32,633 nt of DNA, taken from positions 1 through 32,633 of the forward strand of contig JAQICF010000139.1 of NCBI GenBank assembly GCA_027858795.1, read 5' to 3'. A program made the translations under genes and the position numbers. The stretch comes from Candidatus Delongbacteria bacterium (GTDB taxonomy: Bacteria > Delongbacteria > UBA4055). Below, one piece after another: positions 9,167 to 17,560 of this stretch; within the stretch, counting starts at the first letter, position 1; every line of letters starts with the position of its first letter. The notes under the pieces are model-generated. The model was not told the origin of the DNA and searched no databases. It saw nothing but the letters and a program-made list of their open reading frames with translations.

Positions 9167-10663
9167 ATGAAAACTCTAAAAAACCTAATACTGATAATTG
9201 TATTCATAATGCTGGGAGTTTTATTGACGGCAAGGTTCGACCTTACAGATAATGTTTCAGCTGAAGTAAAATCTGGAGATAATATATATGCTAACGAGGA
9301 TGGGCATAGTAAATTTGCTGTTATTGCAAAAGATGTAATGCCTGCTGTTGTAAATATTAAAGTTGAAAGAAGTATTGAATATAATTACCGATCGCCATAT
9401 GATAAATTTTTTGAATCAGACCCTTTCTTTGAAGATTTCTTTGGAAGAAAAAGAGCACAACCAAAAGAAAAGACGAGAAAACATGTTCAGAAAGGCGAAG
9501 GTTCAGGCTTTATTTATTCGACAGATGGTTATATAATGACAAATAATCACGTAGTTGAGAAAGCTGATAAAATTGTTGTAAGATTCAGTAATGGGGATGA
9601 ATTAGATGCTGAAATAATTGGAACTGATCCTGAAACAGATCTTGCAGTTATTAAAGTTGACAAGGATTTTGATAAAGAAGAAGTCCTCGAACTTGGTAAT
9701 TCAGATGATCTCTGGGTTGGTGACTGGGTAATAGCAATTGGGTCCCCTTATAGTTTAGAAAAGACGGTGACGGTAGGTGTGGTCAGTGCAAAGGACAGAT
9801 CCGGTCTTGGTATAATGGGAGGTCCGGTATTCCAGGATTTTATTCAGACAGATGCAGCAATAAATCCGGGTAACAGTGGCGGTCCATTATTAAGTATGCA
9901 TGGCAAGGTTATAGGAATTAATGCAGCTGTAAATTCACAAGCGCAAGGCATTGGTTTTGCGATACCGATAAACCTAGCTAAGAAAGTTGCTACAAATTTA
10001 CAGGATGATGGAATAGTGAAAAGGGCTTATCTGGGAATCTTTCCAAAAGCAATTGTTAATGGTGAAAGAGAACCATTAGGCTTAGATGAAGATCAAAACG
10101 GAATTCTTATTGCTACTGTAGAGAAAGATACACCTGCTGAAGAAGCTGGTTTAAAAGCTGATGATATTATAATTGAGATGAATGGTAAACCGATTGATAC
10201 TTTAGAAAAATTCAGATTTGAACTTGCTGGATTTAAACCGGATGAAAAAATTAAGTTCGTTGTACTGAGAGATGGAAAAGAAAAAACTTTCAATGTAAAG
10301 TTAGGAGACAGAGGAAAATTACTAGGTTTGAACAATAATAATGAAAAAGATGAAGAAATAAATGACAGTGAAGATATTTTAGGATTGTCTCTGAAAAATG
10401 TAAATAAAGAGATAAAAGATAAATATAAATTATCATCAGATGAAGGAATAATAATCACAAAAATCGATGAAGAATCACAATTATTTGGCAAGTTAGCTGC
10501 TGGAGATGTTGTTACAAAAGCAATTATTGCAGGTGTTCAATATAAGATTGACGATATAAAAGAATTCAAAAAAGTTGCAAAAATAATAGAAGATAAGAAG
10601 GTAAATTATATAATAAAGTACTTGAGAAAAGGAAGAAAAGAGTATATACTGATAAAGCAATAA
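9167..10663 (+). CDS. HtrA/Do-family periplasmic serine protease
   Basis: This is an envelope quality-control protease/chaperone of the DegP/DegQ group, 498 residues (usual range 450-500). An N-terminal hydrophobic segment (residues about 6-21) serves as signal or anchor. The trypsin-like domain shows the complete catalytic triad: His128 in TNNHVVE, Asp158 in DPETDLAVI and Ser237 in NPGNSGGPL. Two PDZ domains follow: PDZ1 at about 285-385, and PDZ2 at about 400-498, which is more diverged. An AGGAGA site lies 8 bases before the ATG. It follows clpB by 78 bases; a TATAAT at 9121-9126 might give it its own promoter, but no good -35 box was found. It is probably co-transcribed with clpB and the downstream sigma factor gene, a sensible stress grouping. 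Confidence 0.95.
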   Translation: MKTLKNLILIIVFIMLGVLLTARFDLTDNVSAEVKSGDNIYANEDGHSKFAVIAKDVMPAVVNIKVERSIEYNYRSPYDKFFESDPFFEDFFGRKRAQPKEKTRKHVQKGEGSGFIYSTDGYIMTNNHVVEKADKIVVRFSNGDELDAEIIGTDPETDLAVIKVDKDFDKEEVLELGNSDDLWVGDWVIAIGSPYSLEKTVTVGVVSAKDRSGLGIMGGPVFQDFIQTDAAINPGNSGGPLLSMHGKVIGINAAVNSQAQGIGFAIPINLAKKVATNLQDDGIVKRAYLGIFPKAIVNGEREPLGLDEDQNGILIATVEKDTPAEEAGLKADDIIIEMNGKPIDTLEKFRFELAGFKPDEKIKFVVLRDGKEKTFNVKLGDRGKLLGLNNNNEKDEEINDSEDILGLSLKNVNKEIKDKYKLSSDEGIIITKIDEESQLFGKLAAGDVVTKAIIAGVQYKIDDIKEFKKVAKIIEDKKVNYIIKYLRKGRKEYILIKQ

Positions 10664-10699
10664 AATATTGCTTAACATAAATCAGTTAAGGAATGCTCT

Positions 10700-11560
10700 G
10701 TGGCAAAAGCTAACGGACTAGGTAGAACCAATCATCTATTAGATAAGTATCTGCAAGAAATAGGCAGAGAAGATCTTATAACAGCTGAGGAAGAAGTAGT
10801 TCTTGCTCGCAAGATGAAAAAGGGTGGTAAAGAAGGAGACAAAGCTCTTGAGACAATGGTAAAAGCAAATCTTAGATTTGTTGTTTCAGTAGCCAAACAA
10901 TATCAGAGTCAGGGTTTAAGTTTGAGCGACTTGATAAATGAAGGTAACATGGGTCTGATAAAAGCTGCCAAAAGATTTGATGAGACCAGAGGTTTTAAAT
11001 TTATCTCTTATGCCGTATGGTGGATCAGACAAGCTATATTACAAGCATTAGCAGAGCAATCCAGAGTAGTAAGACTGCCTTTGAATAAAGTTGGAGCTTT
11101 AAATAAGATAAGTAAGATCAAAGCTAGTTTAGAGAAGAAGTTTGAGAGAGAACCAACTTCAGAAGAAATTGCTTATGCTCTTGAAACTACAGCCATTGAA
11201 GTAAGTGATACTCTAAAGATATCCGGAAAACATTTATCCATTGATGCTCAATTCAATCCAGGTGATGATAATACTCTGCTTGATGTCTTGAGGAATGAAA
11301 AAGATCCTTCACCGGATCAAGATTTATTTGACAATTCCTTAAAAGAAGAGATAGAAATTGCGTTAGAATCATTAACAATCAGGGAAAGAGAAGTAATTGT
11401 TCTCTATTTTGGTATCGGGAAAGATAGTTCAATGACATTAGAAGAAATAGGTATGAAGTTTGGGCTTACAAGAGAAAGAGTAAGGCAGATAAAAGAAAAA
11501 GCTATTAGAAGATTGAGACATGCATCCAGATCTAAAACTTTACGCGATTATTTAGGATAA
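10700..11560 (+). CDS. rpoD: Primary RNA polymerase sigma factor (sigma-70 family, RpoD/SigA-like)
   Basis: It directs RNA polymerase to housekeeping promoters. The start is GTG at 10700, set by an AAGGA site at 10688-10692. At 286 residues it lacks the long region 1.1 and non-conserved insert of proteobacterial RpoD, as in Bacteroidota. Region 1.2 is at residues 8-38, region 2 at about 50-120 (core binding, [13 protein letters not shown]; -10 recognition, [17 protein letters not shown]), region 3 at about 125-200 and region 4 at about 215-283 with the -35 helix-turn-helix ([20 protein letters not shown]). The wording of region 2.4 is strikingly Bacteroidota-like. It follows the HtrA gene by 36 bases, so read-through from the sigma-54 promoter would raise its expression. 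A primary rather than alternative sigma is inferred from region 2 and 4 conservation. Confidence 0.93.
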   Translation: MAKANGLGRTNHLLDKYLQEIGREDLITAEEEVVLARKMKKGGKEGDKALETMVKANLRFVVSVAKQYQSQGLSLSDLINEGNMGLIKAAKRFDETRGFKFISYAVWWIRQAILQALAEQSRVVRLPLNKVGALNKISKIKASLEKKFEREPTSEEIAYALETTAIEVSDTLKISGKHLSIDAQFNPGDDNTLLDVLRNEKDPSPDQDLFDNSLKEEIEIALESLTIREREVIVLYFGIGKDSSMTLEEIGMKFGLTRERVRQIKEKAIRRLRHASRSKTLRDYLG

Positions 11561-11577
11561 TATATTCGGAGGAAATT

Positions 11578-11847
11578 ATGGAAGAGAAGAAAGTACAAAA
11601 GAAAGTAAAAAAGAAAGTAGACATTGTTGCAGCACTTTCCATTATTTTAGTAACAGCTATAATTTGTATTTTTAATTCATGGTTGTATTACGATGCTAAG
11701 ATCGAGCGGATACAAAAAAATAATGAAGTAAAGGCAATGTACCTTCAAAGTACAGTTGAGGATCTTAATAAAAAAAATAAAGATCTCCAGTTAGCTTTGG
11801 ATAAATTTAATTCAGATATTGAAGATGCTCTGGAGAAGAATAAATAG
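11578..11847 (+). CDS. Small single-pass membrane protein with coiled coil, function unknown
   Basis: This 89-residue protein has a very basic N-terminus (residues 1-14, mostly Lys), one transmembrane helix (about 15-38) and a heptad-like charged helix to the end, so it should be anchored with the coiled coil outside the cytoplasm. The layout recalls FtsL/DivIC-type proteins, but no specific family was recognised and no division genes are nearby. A strong GGAGGA site (11567-11572) precedes the ATG, and it starts 17 bases after the sigma factor gene, so translation of the two is probably coupled in one transcript. The gene's end overlaps the convergent pseudouridine synthase gene by 41 bases. 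Confidence 0.75.
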   Translation: MEEKKVQKKVKKKVDIVAALSIILVTAIICIFNSWLYYDAKIERIQKNNEVKAMYLQSTVEDLNKKNKDLQLALDKFNSDIEDALEKNK

Positions 11848-12469
11848 TATGATAAGTTTCGTTCATATCTTTAAACTTTAAGATTATACTTTCCAAGTAG
11901 AAATTATTATTAAGTCGGTTCTTTGAACCGGCTTTTTTATTGTACAAATGATCATCATATAAAGGTATCCCAAGATCAGCAAGCATCACCCTTATCTGAT
12001 GCATTCTTCCTGTGATCAATCTTATAAATACATTATAATTATTTTTATTTTTTGAGCATGGTTGAATTTTCAGAATATCAAGAAAAGAAGGTTTTCCACC
12101 ACTTTTTACGATCATACTTACATTGCCTTCTATTTTCAAATAACGTTTATGAGTTCCTATTAATCCAAAAATATCTTCAATGTTATTCTCTACTTGAGCG
12201 ACGTAGTATTTTTGAAAATGTGTGGATTTGACTTCTTCACCGTAAAAAGCAATGGCTTCTTTGTGCAAAGCAATTAATAGCAAACCGGAAGTGACTCTAT
12301 CTAATCGATGAGGGAAAAATAGATCTTTTACACCTAATTGTTCTTTCAGAATATTTTCCAGTGAAGAACATTTTATATCATTACTCAGCTGAGTAGCAAT
12401 ACCTGCCGGTTTAAAAACGACTATTTCGTCTTCGGATCGGTGAAGTATTTTTATTTTCTCTGTTTTCAT
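11807..12469 (-). CDS. RluA-family pseudouridine synthase
   Basis: The enzyme isomerises specific uridines to pseudouridine in rRNA or tRNA; the target cannot be told from sequence. The 220-residue product contains the family signature HRLDRVTSG (residues 54-62) with catalytic Asp57, preceded by the VVFKPAGIATQ strand typical of the catalytic core. There is no S4 RNA-binding domain, as in RluA/TruC-type members. The reading frame is open further upstream to an ATG at 12562, but those 31 extra residues are encoded by a palindromic repeat cluster and have no family counterpart, so the ATG at 12469 (MKTEKIKIL) is chosen. The 3' end contains the hairpin that also serves as terminator for the opposing transcript. 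Confidence 0.88.
   Translation of the reverse strand: MKTEKIKILHRSEDEIVVFKPAGIATQLSNDIKCSSLENILKEQLGVKDLFFPHRLDRVTSGLLLIALHKEAIAFYGEEVKSTHFQKYYVAQVENNIEDIFGLIGTHKRYLKIEGNVSMIVKSGGKPSFLDILKIQPCSKNKNNYNVFIRLITGRMHQIRVMLADLGIPLYDDHLYNKKAGSKNRLNNNFYLESIILKFKDMNETYHTIYSSPEHLQYLN
11913..11938 (+). terminator. Terminator after the clpB-htrA-rpoD cluster
   Basis: Arms AGTCGGTTC (11913-11921) and GAACCGGCT (11925-11933) pair with one G-T wobble around TTT, followed by six T residues. It lies 65 bases after the stop of the small membrane protein gene. It falls inside the 3' coding part of the opposing pseudouridine synthase gene, where the same hairpin is coding sequence. Confidence 0.75.
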
Positions 12470-12481
12470 GTTTGTTTTTTC

Positions 12482-12600
12482 GTCATCCTGAACTTGTTTC
12501 AGGATCTTTGTTACTCCACAGGTTAAAACCTGTGTGGTTGCATCAGCTACGCTGATTGGCAACTGTGTGGTTATGGGGGGTTGAATCCCGCTGGGATAAA
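12482..12600. repeat. Cluster of four palindromic units
   Basis: Four hairpins stand in a row between the pseudouridine synthase and epimerase genes: ATCCTGAA/TTCAGGAT (12485-12492, 12498-12505); CACAGGTT/AACCTGTG (12517-12524, 12527-12534); a long arm GTTGCATCAGC (12537-12547) pairing with GCTGAT and GCAAC (12551-12563); and ATCCC/GGGAT (12585-12589, 12593-12597). The first resembles the units at 30231-30317. The cluster creates a spurious N-terminal extension of the neighbouring reading frame. Confidence 0.7.
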
Positions 12601-12619
12601 CGGCCTTATATACAATGCT

Positions 12620-13636
12620 TTATAAGAGTCTATTTTTCCAAGTCTCTGGAGTTTTTTCATTTATAATTTCAAGGTCTAAGTGATATTTGAAAGGTTTTGT
12701 TCCCCGATCTTTTATATGATCTATCATAGTTTGAAGACCGTCTGTTAGTTTTACTGAAGGATCATAACCAAACATTGATCTAGCTTTGTCAGCGGAACAA
12801 TTTGCCAATAGAACTTCCTGAGGTCGTGATCTTTTATAAATTGGTTTCAGATCAAAATCCAATAGGTCTGCGATAGTTTGAGCCAGTTGATTTATTGTTA
12901 TAAATTCATCATCAGGTCCGATATTTATAACTTCTCCTACTGCTTTATCTTCAAAAGCCAACTTATAAAGAATATCTATATCATCCTGAATGAAGCTGAA
13001 GCATCTTTTCTGCTCTCCATCACCATAGATAATTGGCTGTCTGCCCTGTAGTATTAAATTTATCATGATACTTGCAACATTCCTGTATGGATCATCATAT
13101 TTCTGTCTTGGACCAATAATATTGTGTGGTACAGCGATCACATATTCCATTCCATGTATATCACAGAGATTTTTCAAGAAAAGTTCACTGCTGAATTTAC
13201 CAATTCCATAAGGATCCTGGGGCTTTGGTGTCATATCTTCAGTGAAAGGGACAGTGTCCTGTGTTCCGTACCGGGCCATAGATGAGCAAAACACAAATCG
13301 TTTAGCTTTATTTGCTATTGCCGCAGTGATAAGAGAAACGGATGATTGAACAATATTCTTAGTTATAAAGAATGGACTGAATACACTTAAACCTTCATAG
13401 GCTGTAGCGGCACAATGGAATATTATGTCACAGTCTTTTGTGATCTTTACTATAGAATTATGAAAGTTAAGATCATACTGATAAAATTCTACCTCAGCTG
13501 GAACATTATCTAAGTAACCTCCGATAAGACTGTCGCATCCTACAACTTTGTAACCATCTGCAATGAACCTGTCAGCCAAGTGGCTACCGAGGAATCCTGC
13601 AACTCCACTTATGAATATTTTAGGTTTCTTTTTCAT
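12620..13636 (-). CDS. NAD-dependent sugar-nucleotide epimerase/dehydratase (extended SDR)
   Basis: This 338-residue extended short-chain dehydrogenase probably acts on a nucleotide-activated sugar for surface glycan synthesis. The Rossmann motif GVAGFLG is at residues 11-17, CSSMARYG supplies the catalytic Ser near 118-119, and YGIGK gives Tyr143 and Lys147 of the YxxxK pair. A GDGEQKRCFSFIQDD stretch and VINIGPDD further on are typical of UDP-sugar epimerases of the GalE/WcaG group. The exact substrate cannot be assigned. The start overlaps the stop of the glycosyltransferase gene by 4 bases (ATGA), so the two are translationally coupled and probably work in one pathway. Confidence 0.9.
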   Translation of the reverse strand: MKKKPKIFISGVAGFLGSHLADRFIADGYKVVGCDSLIGGYLDNVPAEVEFYQYDLNFHNSIVKITKDCDIIFHCAATAYEGLSVFSPFFITKNIVQSSVSLITAAIANKAKRFVFCSSMARYGTQDTVPFTEDMTPKPQDPYGIGKFSSELFLKNLCDIHGMEYVIAVPHNIIGPRQKYDDPYRNVASIMINLILQGRQPIIYGDGEQKRCFSFIQDDIDILYKLAFEDKAVGEVINIGPDDEFITINQLAQTIADLLDFDLKPIYKRSRPQEVLLANCSADKARSMFGYDPSVKLTDGLQTMIDHIKDRGTKPFKYHLDLEIINEKTPETWKNRLL

Positions 13637-14661
13637 AATACTCCAAGCCTTTGGATCTTTTTTCTAATACTCGCCAGTCTTGGGATTTCAATCATTTTAG
13701 GATAATCTTTTTCTACCATAGATAGAAAGCTTTTATACCAGAAAATAAAATCCTCATGCTCCATATAATTTTTCAATCCTTTTTTATTGAAATACCACGG
13801 TTTGAAACCGGAGTAATGACATCCACAAAGATATTTCAATCCGGGATATCCATTGAATGAACTAAATTTAATATCAATGCTTTTCCACTGACCTGACCAA
13901 CGAATTGTAAAATATTGCATATCGGGCCATTTGAATAGATCACCAACTAATTTCTTTATCTCAGGTCGTTCTACATCTTCAACTATATCTTCAAGTTCTT
14001 TCTTAGAAGTATCAAACACATAGATAGATCCATTTAATCCCAGATTAGCAACATCGTGCAAAGGTCTGTCAGTGATCTCTTTTGGAATATCTGAGCCGTG
14101 TGGAGCATCAGGTTCATATCTACGATGCCAGTTCCATTTACCTTCAGTTTCTATAGAATCAGGATAAACATATTTACCTTTTTCATCCCATTCAAGACAG
14201 TTTGATTTCTTCTCATTAAGCATTCCTGCTGGAGCTCCAATATTGAAAAGTGAATCATAATGTCTCAAAGGATAAACATCCGCATCAAGGATACAAATTC
14301 TTTCATAATTCAGTCCATAACCACCGTCAGGACCAAGAAGCAATGAGTTAAGTCTTGTGAACCAGAGAGGTCTGTCCTCTCTGCCTTTTCTTTCTTTGTG
14401 CGGAACGAATATTCTTTTTACTCTGATGACATGATCGTATATCATTTTCAAAGGTTTGATGGTTTCTTCATCGATCTCCTCGGTGACCATGCAAACTGTA
14501 TCGGCTTGAGAGTTCTGTTTTTTCAAACCGTAAGCCATCAGTAGCGTGGAAGCCATATAGCTGTCATTCATCATTAGAAATGTAACGAATGCGAACCTTG
14601 CCGAACCGTCAGGTCGCTTCATGTTTTCCGGTGCTTTAAATTGTGAGAAGTGATCTTTCAT
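13633..14661 (-). CDS. GT8-family glycosyltransferase (glycogenin-like fold)
   Basis: This 342-residue GT-A fold transferase likely moves a sugar from a nucleotide donor. Supporting motifs are the N-terminal strand FAFVTFLMMNDSYMAS with a following helix (about 22-45), the metal-binding DxD motif ILDADVYP (Asp126, Asp128), NLGLNGSIYVFD, and the late HYSGFKPW motif typical of GT8 glycogenin-like enzymes. There is no signal peptide, so it should be cytoplasmic. It lies upstream of, and overlaps, the epimerase gene by 4 bases; the pair may build a lipopolysaccharide or surface-glycan unit. Acceptor and donor are unknown. Confidence 0.85.
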   Translation of the reverse strand: MKDHFSQFKAPENMKRPDGSARFAFVTFLMMNDSYMASTLLMAYGLKKQNSQADTVCMVTEEIDEETIKPLKMIYDHVIRVKRIFVPHKERKGREDRPLWFTRLNSLLLGPDGGYGLNYERICILDADVYPLRHYDSLFNIGAPAGMLNEKKSNCLEWDEKGKYVYPDSIETEGKWNWHRRYEPDAPHGSDIPKEITDRPLHDVANLGLNGSIYVFDTSKKELEDIVEDVERPEIKKLVGDLFKWPDMQYFTIRWSGQWKSIDIKFSSFNGYPGLKYLCGCHYSGFKPWYFNKKGLKNYMEHEDFIFWYKSFLSMVEKDYPKMIEIPRLASIRKKIQRLGVL

Positions 14662-14676
14662 AGCTTATTTCTCTTG

Positions 14677-14725
14677 AGACGTTGCGGTGCAACGTCTTTA
14701 CGTTTGATTGAGCCCCTGTGCTCAA
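14677..14725. repeat. Palindromic repeat of the AGACG/CGTCT family plus a second hairpin
   Basis: Arms AGACGTTGC (14677-14685) and GCAACGTCT (14689-14697) pair perfectly around GGT. Just after it, TTGAGC (14708-14713) pairs with GCTCAA (14720-14725). Both sit between the glycosyltransferase and ruvX genes. The first is a copy of the family also found at 15221, 20357 and 29730. Confidence 0.75.
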
Positions 14726-14736
14726 CCTATATCTAG

Positions 14737-15147
14737 TTATTGTATTGATCGCAAGTAATCCTCAAGTATTACCTGAGCCGCAATCGCGTCTATTATATCT
14801 TTGCTGTTTCCTGTTTTTCTACCCATTTCATGGATAATCTGATGAGCTCTAACTGTCGAGAAACTTTCATCAAAAAGAACTATATCTAATCCAAGCTCTT
14901 TTAATTTCTCAGCAAATTTTTCGACATGCTCTGTTTTCTTTGTTTTCTGCCCGTTCAAGCCCATAGGATGTCCAAGAATGATTAATTCGATTTCATTTTT
15001 CAGAATGATATCTCTTAACTCAGACAGTACATTTTCATCTCCGGTATTTTTTATAGTCTTAAAAGGAGATGAAATTATTTTCATTGGGTCAGTCATTGCT
15101 AAACCTATTCGAACTTCACCGTGGTCTATTGATAGTATTCTGGACAT
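14737..15147 (-). CDS. ruvX: Putative pre-16S rRNA nuclease / Holliday junction resolvase, RuvX (YqgF) family
   Basis: YqgF proteins are RNase H-fold nucleases. The E. coli enzyme is linked to 16S rRNA 5'-end processing, and a resolvase role has been proposed. At 136 residues it matches the family length. Key signatures are the N-terminal SIDHGEVRIGLA with catalytic Asp8, the ILGHPMGLNG strand-turn, LFDESFST carrying the conserved acidic pair position, and the C-terminal DAIAAQVILEDYL with the last conserved Asp. It appears to be alone in its unit, divergent from the secreted-protein gene at 15357 and separated from the downstream glycosyltransferase gene by palindromes. Confidence 0.93.
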   Translation of the reverse strand: MSRILSIDHGEVRIGLAMTDPMKIISSPFKTIKNTGDENVLSELRDIILKNEIELIILGHPMGLNGQKTKKTEHVEKFAEKLKELGLDIVLFDESFSTVRAHQIIHEMGRKTGNSKDIIDAIAAQVILEDYLRSIQ

Positions 15148-15220
15148 TTTAATTTTCTTAATTTAATATTGCTTGTAGAATATAGGGAATATTAAAGGTT
15201 TTTTCAAATTATTTCTAATG

Positions 15221-15241
15221 AGACGTACTGATAGTACGCCT
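15221..15241. repeat. Palindromic repeat of the AGACG family
   Basis: Arms AGACGTACT (15221-15229) and AGTACGCCT (15233-15241) around GAT; one A-C mismatch in the plus strand becomes a G-T wobble on the other strand. It lies in the divergent gap between ruvX and the next secreted-protein gene. Confidence 0.6.
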
Positions 15242-15266
15242 GTACGGAATTCGATCTCTTTTTTTG

Positions 15267-15295
15267 TTGATTAATTCAAAAAAAAATGTTATTAT
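15267..15295 (+). promoter_or_regulatory. Possible promoter for the third T9SS cargo gene
   Basis: TTGATT (15267-15272), a 17-base spacer and TATTAT (15290-15295) lie about 60 bases ahead of the ATG at 15357, in the divergent intergenic gap. The surroundings are AT-rich, so chance similarity is possible. Confidence 0.35.
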
Positions 15296-15356
15296 ATAAA
15301 TAGGTAGCTGGAGCAATAATTTTTTGATATGTTTTAAATATTTCGGAGGATGTAGG

Positions 15357-17486
15357 ATGAAAAGGATATTGATTTTTATTTTATTGATCTCAATCGTATT
15401 TGTATCATTTGCACAGAAGAAGATACTGATCGATAATATTCACGGAGTTGATTATGTAGGAGATTTTCAAGTAGTTGAAATATACCCAATTGATTTTTAC
15501 AGTATTTTTCCTCGTGATGAATTGACCATTATTACTCCAGACAATTTTCCAATTGATAATATGATCGTGAACGAAACAATTACTGGGATGTATGAAAAAA
15601 CTTATGTTGTTGAATTGCCTGGTTACTATCCAGAAAATCCTACCTGTCTCTATGTTTATACAAAATGTACATACGAAAGTGAATACGAAAATGAAAATAT
15701 TTCTTTAGCAGCGAATGGAGTAGTTAAAAATCCTTCAGGTGAAGTAGTAGTGGAATTGTTTAATGGAGCTACACATGTAGAGCTAGCAATGGGAGAGGGA
15801 TGGCAGATAGAACTTGATTTCCCTTCTTCAGAACTTTCTTATGAGGTAAAGATCGGCTACGGGAAAATACTGTTCGGGAGTGAAGAAGGTGGAGGTTATG
15901 TTGGGAAATACCAATTAAGAGATTATGATTGTATAATAAGGATAAAAGAAAATTGCTATTATGCGGTAAATGGTGTTCCACTTTTATATGATAATAGTGA
16001 CCTGATGCAAATTGAAGGTGCTTTTATGAGTGGGATTTCTTTTATAAATGTGGATAATTTATACCATTCTATGTGGGATAAACCTTTCATACATTTTTAT
16101 TCTGAAGAAGATATATCTATTGATGTCAGTATAGAGTTCCCAGGTGTTTATACTCTACTGTCTGATAATCCTCAATTAAGTATGAATAAAAGCAAAAAAA
16201 CAGCTAATTGTTTGTGGAAAGGTCATAATTTAAAAAGTAAAAGCAATAATGAAATAATTTATGAGGGAGCATTACACAATAAGTTAAATTTACTGGATTT
16301 TAAATTCTCCGGTGAGCATGTAGATGTGGCAAATAGAATAAATTATATGTTGAATGATTTATTCCTATTTAAATATGAATCGCAAAATCTGTATAGAATA
16401 AAATACGTCAATGAAATTGAACAGTATGGTAAAACTAATATAAATGATTGGCAATATCTTACTACTGACCAAATAATTACATGGATAAAAAAAGTATTTT
16501 ATGATAGAGGGATAAAAGAAGGTTTGTACGAGAATGAAATTGATCACCTAGTAAATGATTTCCACTGGGTAGAAAGTCTTTTATACCGTTCCAGAATAAA
16601 TAAAGATGAGTATTTTGGATTCTATCATTTTGGAAAAGATGTGTATGACAAACTTGTAAAATATGATAGTGATCCTTATCCTGAAGAACTGAATAGAACT
16701 ACCTGGGTGATGCTTTCTTTTATCACAGAAAGAGACGATGAACAAGTTATAATGCTGGATAGAGAAGTTTTGGATAAGATCGGAAAAACAGGTTTGAAAG
16801 TAAATGAATATGGAGTAGTGGATGAATATTATACCAATTCATATTATAAAAGTGAAAATGATCTTTTCGGTATAGAATTCGACTCACATACGGATTATGA
16901 TAATGTTAATCTGTTATTCTATAATAATCCAGTAGCGTTGGATGTAGCAAATGGGCAAACACAAAACACCAGTCTTCATGGAACCTATCGTTATAACTAT
17001 CCTCAATATCAGCATTTAGGGATATTATATTGTCAGGGATATGAAGAATATCCTGCTGCATATGGAAAGGTTATTAGGGAAAATGGACAGCTGCTTGTTT
17101 TAGGAAGTTCATATTTTTTTATAGATGGCAATACTTTAGGGAACGATTTCCTTAATTCAGCTGTTACAGAACTTATTGACAATAGAATCTTAACAGGGAT
17201 CGAAAGTGATCAGAATTTAATAACGGATTATAACCTTAAAGCTTATCCAAATCCTTTTAATCCAAGCACAGAAATAGAATTTAGCTTAAAGAAAGATGCT
17301 TTTGTAGAATTATCTGTTTACAACTCCAAAGGACAGGAAGTTACTCGGCTTGTAAGTTCTAAGTTGGAAAAAGGGTCTTTCAATTATACATTTAATGCTA
17401 AAGATCAAGCAAGTGGATTATATACTTGTATTTTAAAAGTTGATAATGATGTGGTGGATATGAAGAAAATGATGTTTTTAAAATAA
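15357..17486 (+). CDS. Secreted protein of unknown function with T9SS sorting domain
   Basis: The 709-residue product starts at 15357. A strong GGAGGA (15345-15350) sits 6 bases before this ATG, which opens a signal peptide (MKRILIFILLISIVFVSFAQ). The in-frame ATG at 15324 would add 11 residues before the signal peptide and is rejected. The long mature region (about 20-620) has mixed beta and helical character with many Tyr, Asp and Asn, and no domain or catalytic motif was recognised. The last 80 or so residues form a T9SS C-terminal domain (AYPNPFNPSTEIEFSL, SGLYTCILKV, ending KKMMFLK), so it should be exported to the surface. A strong terminator at 17535-17560 indicates a single-gene transcript. 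Confidence 0.85.
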   Translation: MKRILIFILLISIVFVSFAQKKILIDNIHGVDYVGDFQVVEIYPIDFYSIFPRDELTIITPDNFPIDNMIVNETITGMYEKTYVVELPGYYPENPTCLYVYTKCTYESEYENENISLAANGVVKNPSGEVVVELFNGATHVELAMGEGWQIELDFPSSELSYEVKIGYGKILFGSEEGGGYVGKYQLRDYDCIIRIKENCYYAVNGVPLLYDNSDLMQIEGAFMSGISFINVDNLYHSMWDKPFIHFYSEEDISIDVSIEFPGVYTLLSDNPQLSMNKSKKTANCLWKGHNLKSKSNNEIIYEGALHNKLNLLDFKFSGEHVDVANRINYMLNDLFLFKYESQNLYRIKYVNEIEQYGKTNINDWQYLTTDQIITWIKKVFYDRGIKEGLYENEIDHLVNDFHWVESLLYRSRINKDEYFGFYHFGKDVYDKLVKYDSDPYPEELNRTTWVMLSFITERDDEQVIMLDREVLDKIGKTGLKVNEYGVVDEYYTNSYYKSENDLFGIEFDSHTDYDNVNLLFYNNPVALDVANGQTQNTSLHGTYRYNYPQYQHLGILYCQGYEEYPAAYGKVIRENGQLLVLGSSYFFIDGNTLGNDFLNSAVTELIDNRILTGIESDQNLITDYNLKAYPNPFNPSTEIEFSLKKDAFVELSVYNSKGQEVTRLVSSKLEKGSFNYTFNAKDQASGLYTCILKVDNDVVDMKKMMFLK

Positions 17487-17497
17487 TTCGATCTTTG

Positions 17498-17517
17498 CAA
17501 GGGGTTGAAACCCCTTG
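17498..17517. repeat. Perfect 8-bp palindrome after the T9SS cargo gene
   Basis: Arms CAAGGGGT (17498-17505) and ACCCCTTG (17510-17517) pair perfectly around TGAA. There is no T-run; it sits just before the true terminator and resembles the other dispersed palindromes. Confidence 0.6.
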
Positions 17518-17534
17518 TCCGAAAATTCGCTTTT

Positions 17535-17560
17535 AGACGGTCATGTGACCGTCTTTTTTT
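17535..17560 (+). terminator. Strong rho-independent terminator
   Basis: Arms AGACGGTCA (17535-17543) and TGACCGTCT (17546-17554) are perfectly complementary and followed by seven T residues. The outer bases AGACG/CGTCT match the palindrome family at 14677, 15221, 20357 and 29730, suggesting that a member has been adopted as a terminator. Confidence 0.88.

Noticed and set aside
10488..10505. TTGGCAAGTTAGCTGCTG as a second sigma-54 promoter (GG-N10-GC spacing)
   Set aside because: It lies inside the HtrA coding region, the -12 box is not TTGC, and the -24 box is incomplete; a chance match is likely.
12485..12600. Palindrome cluster as a CRISPR array
   Set aside because: The units differ from each other and there are no regularly spaced identical repeats or cas genes.
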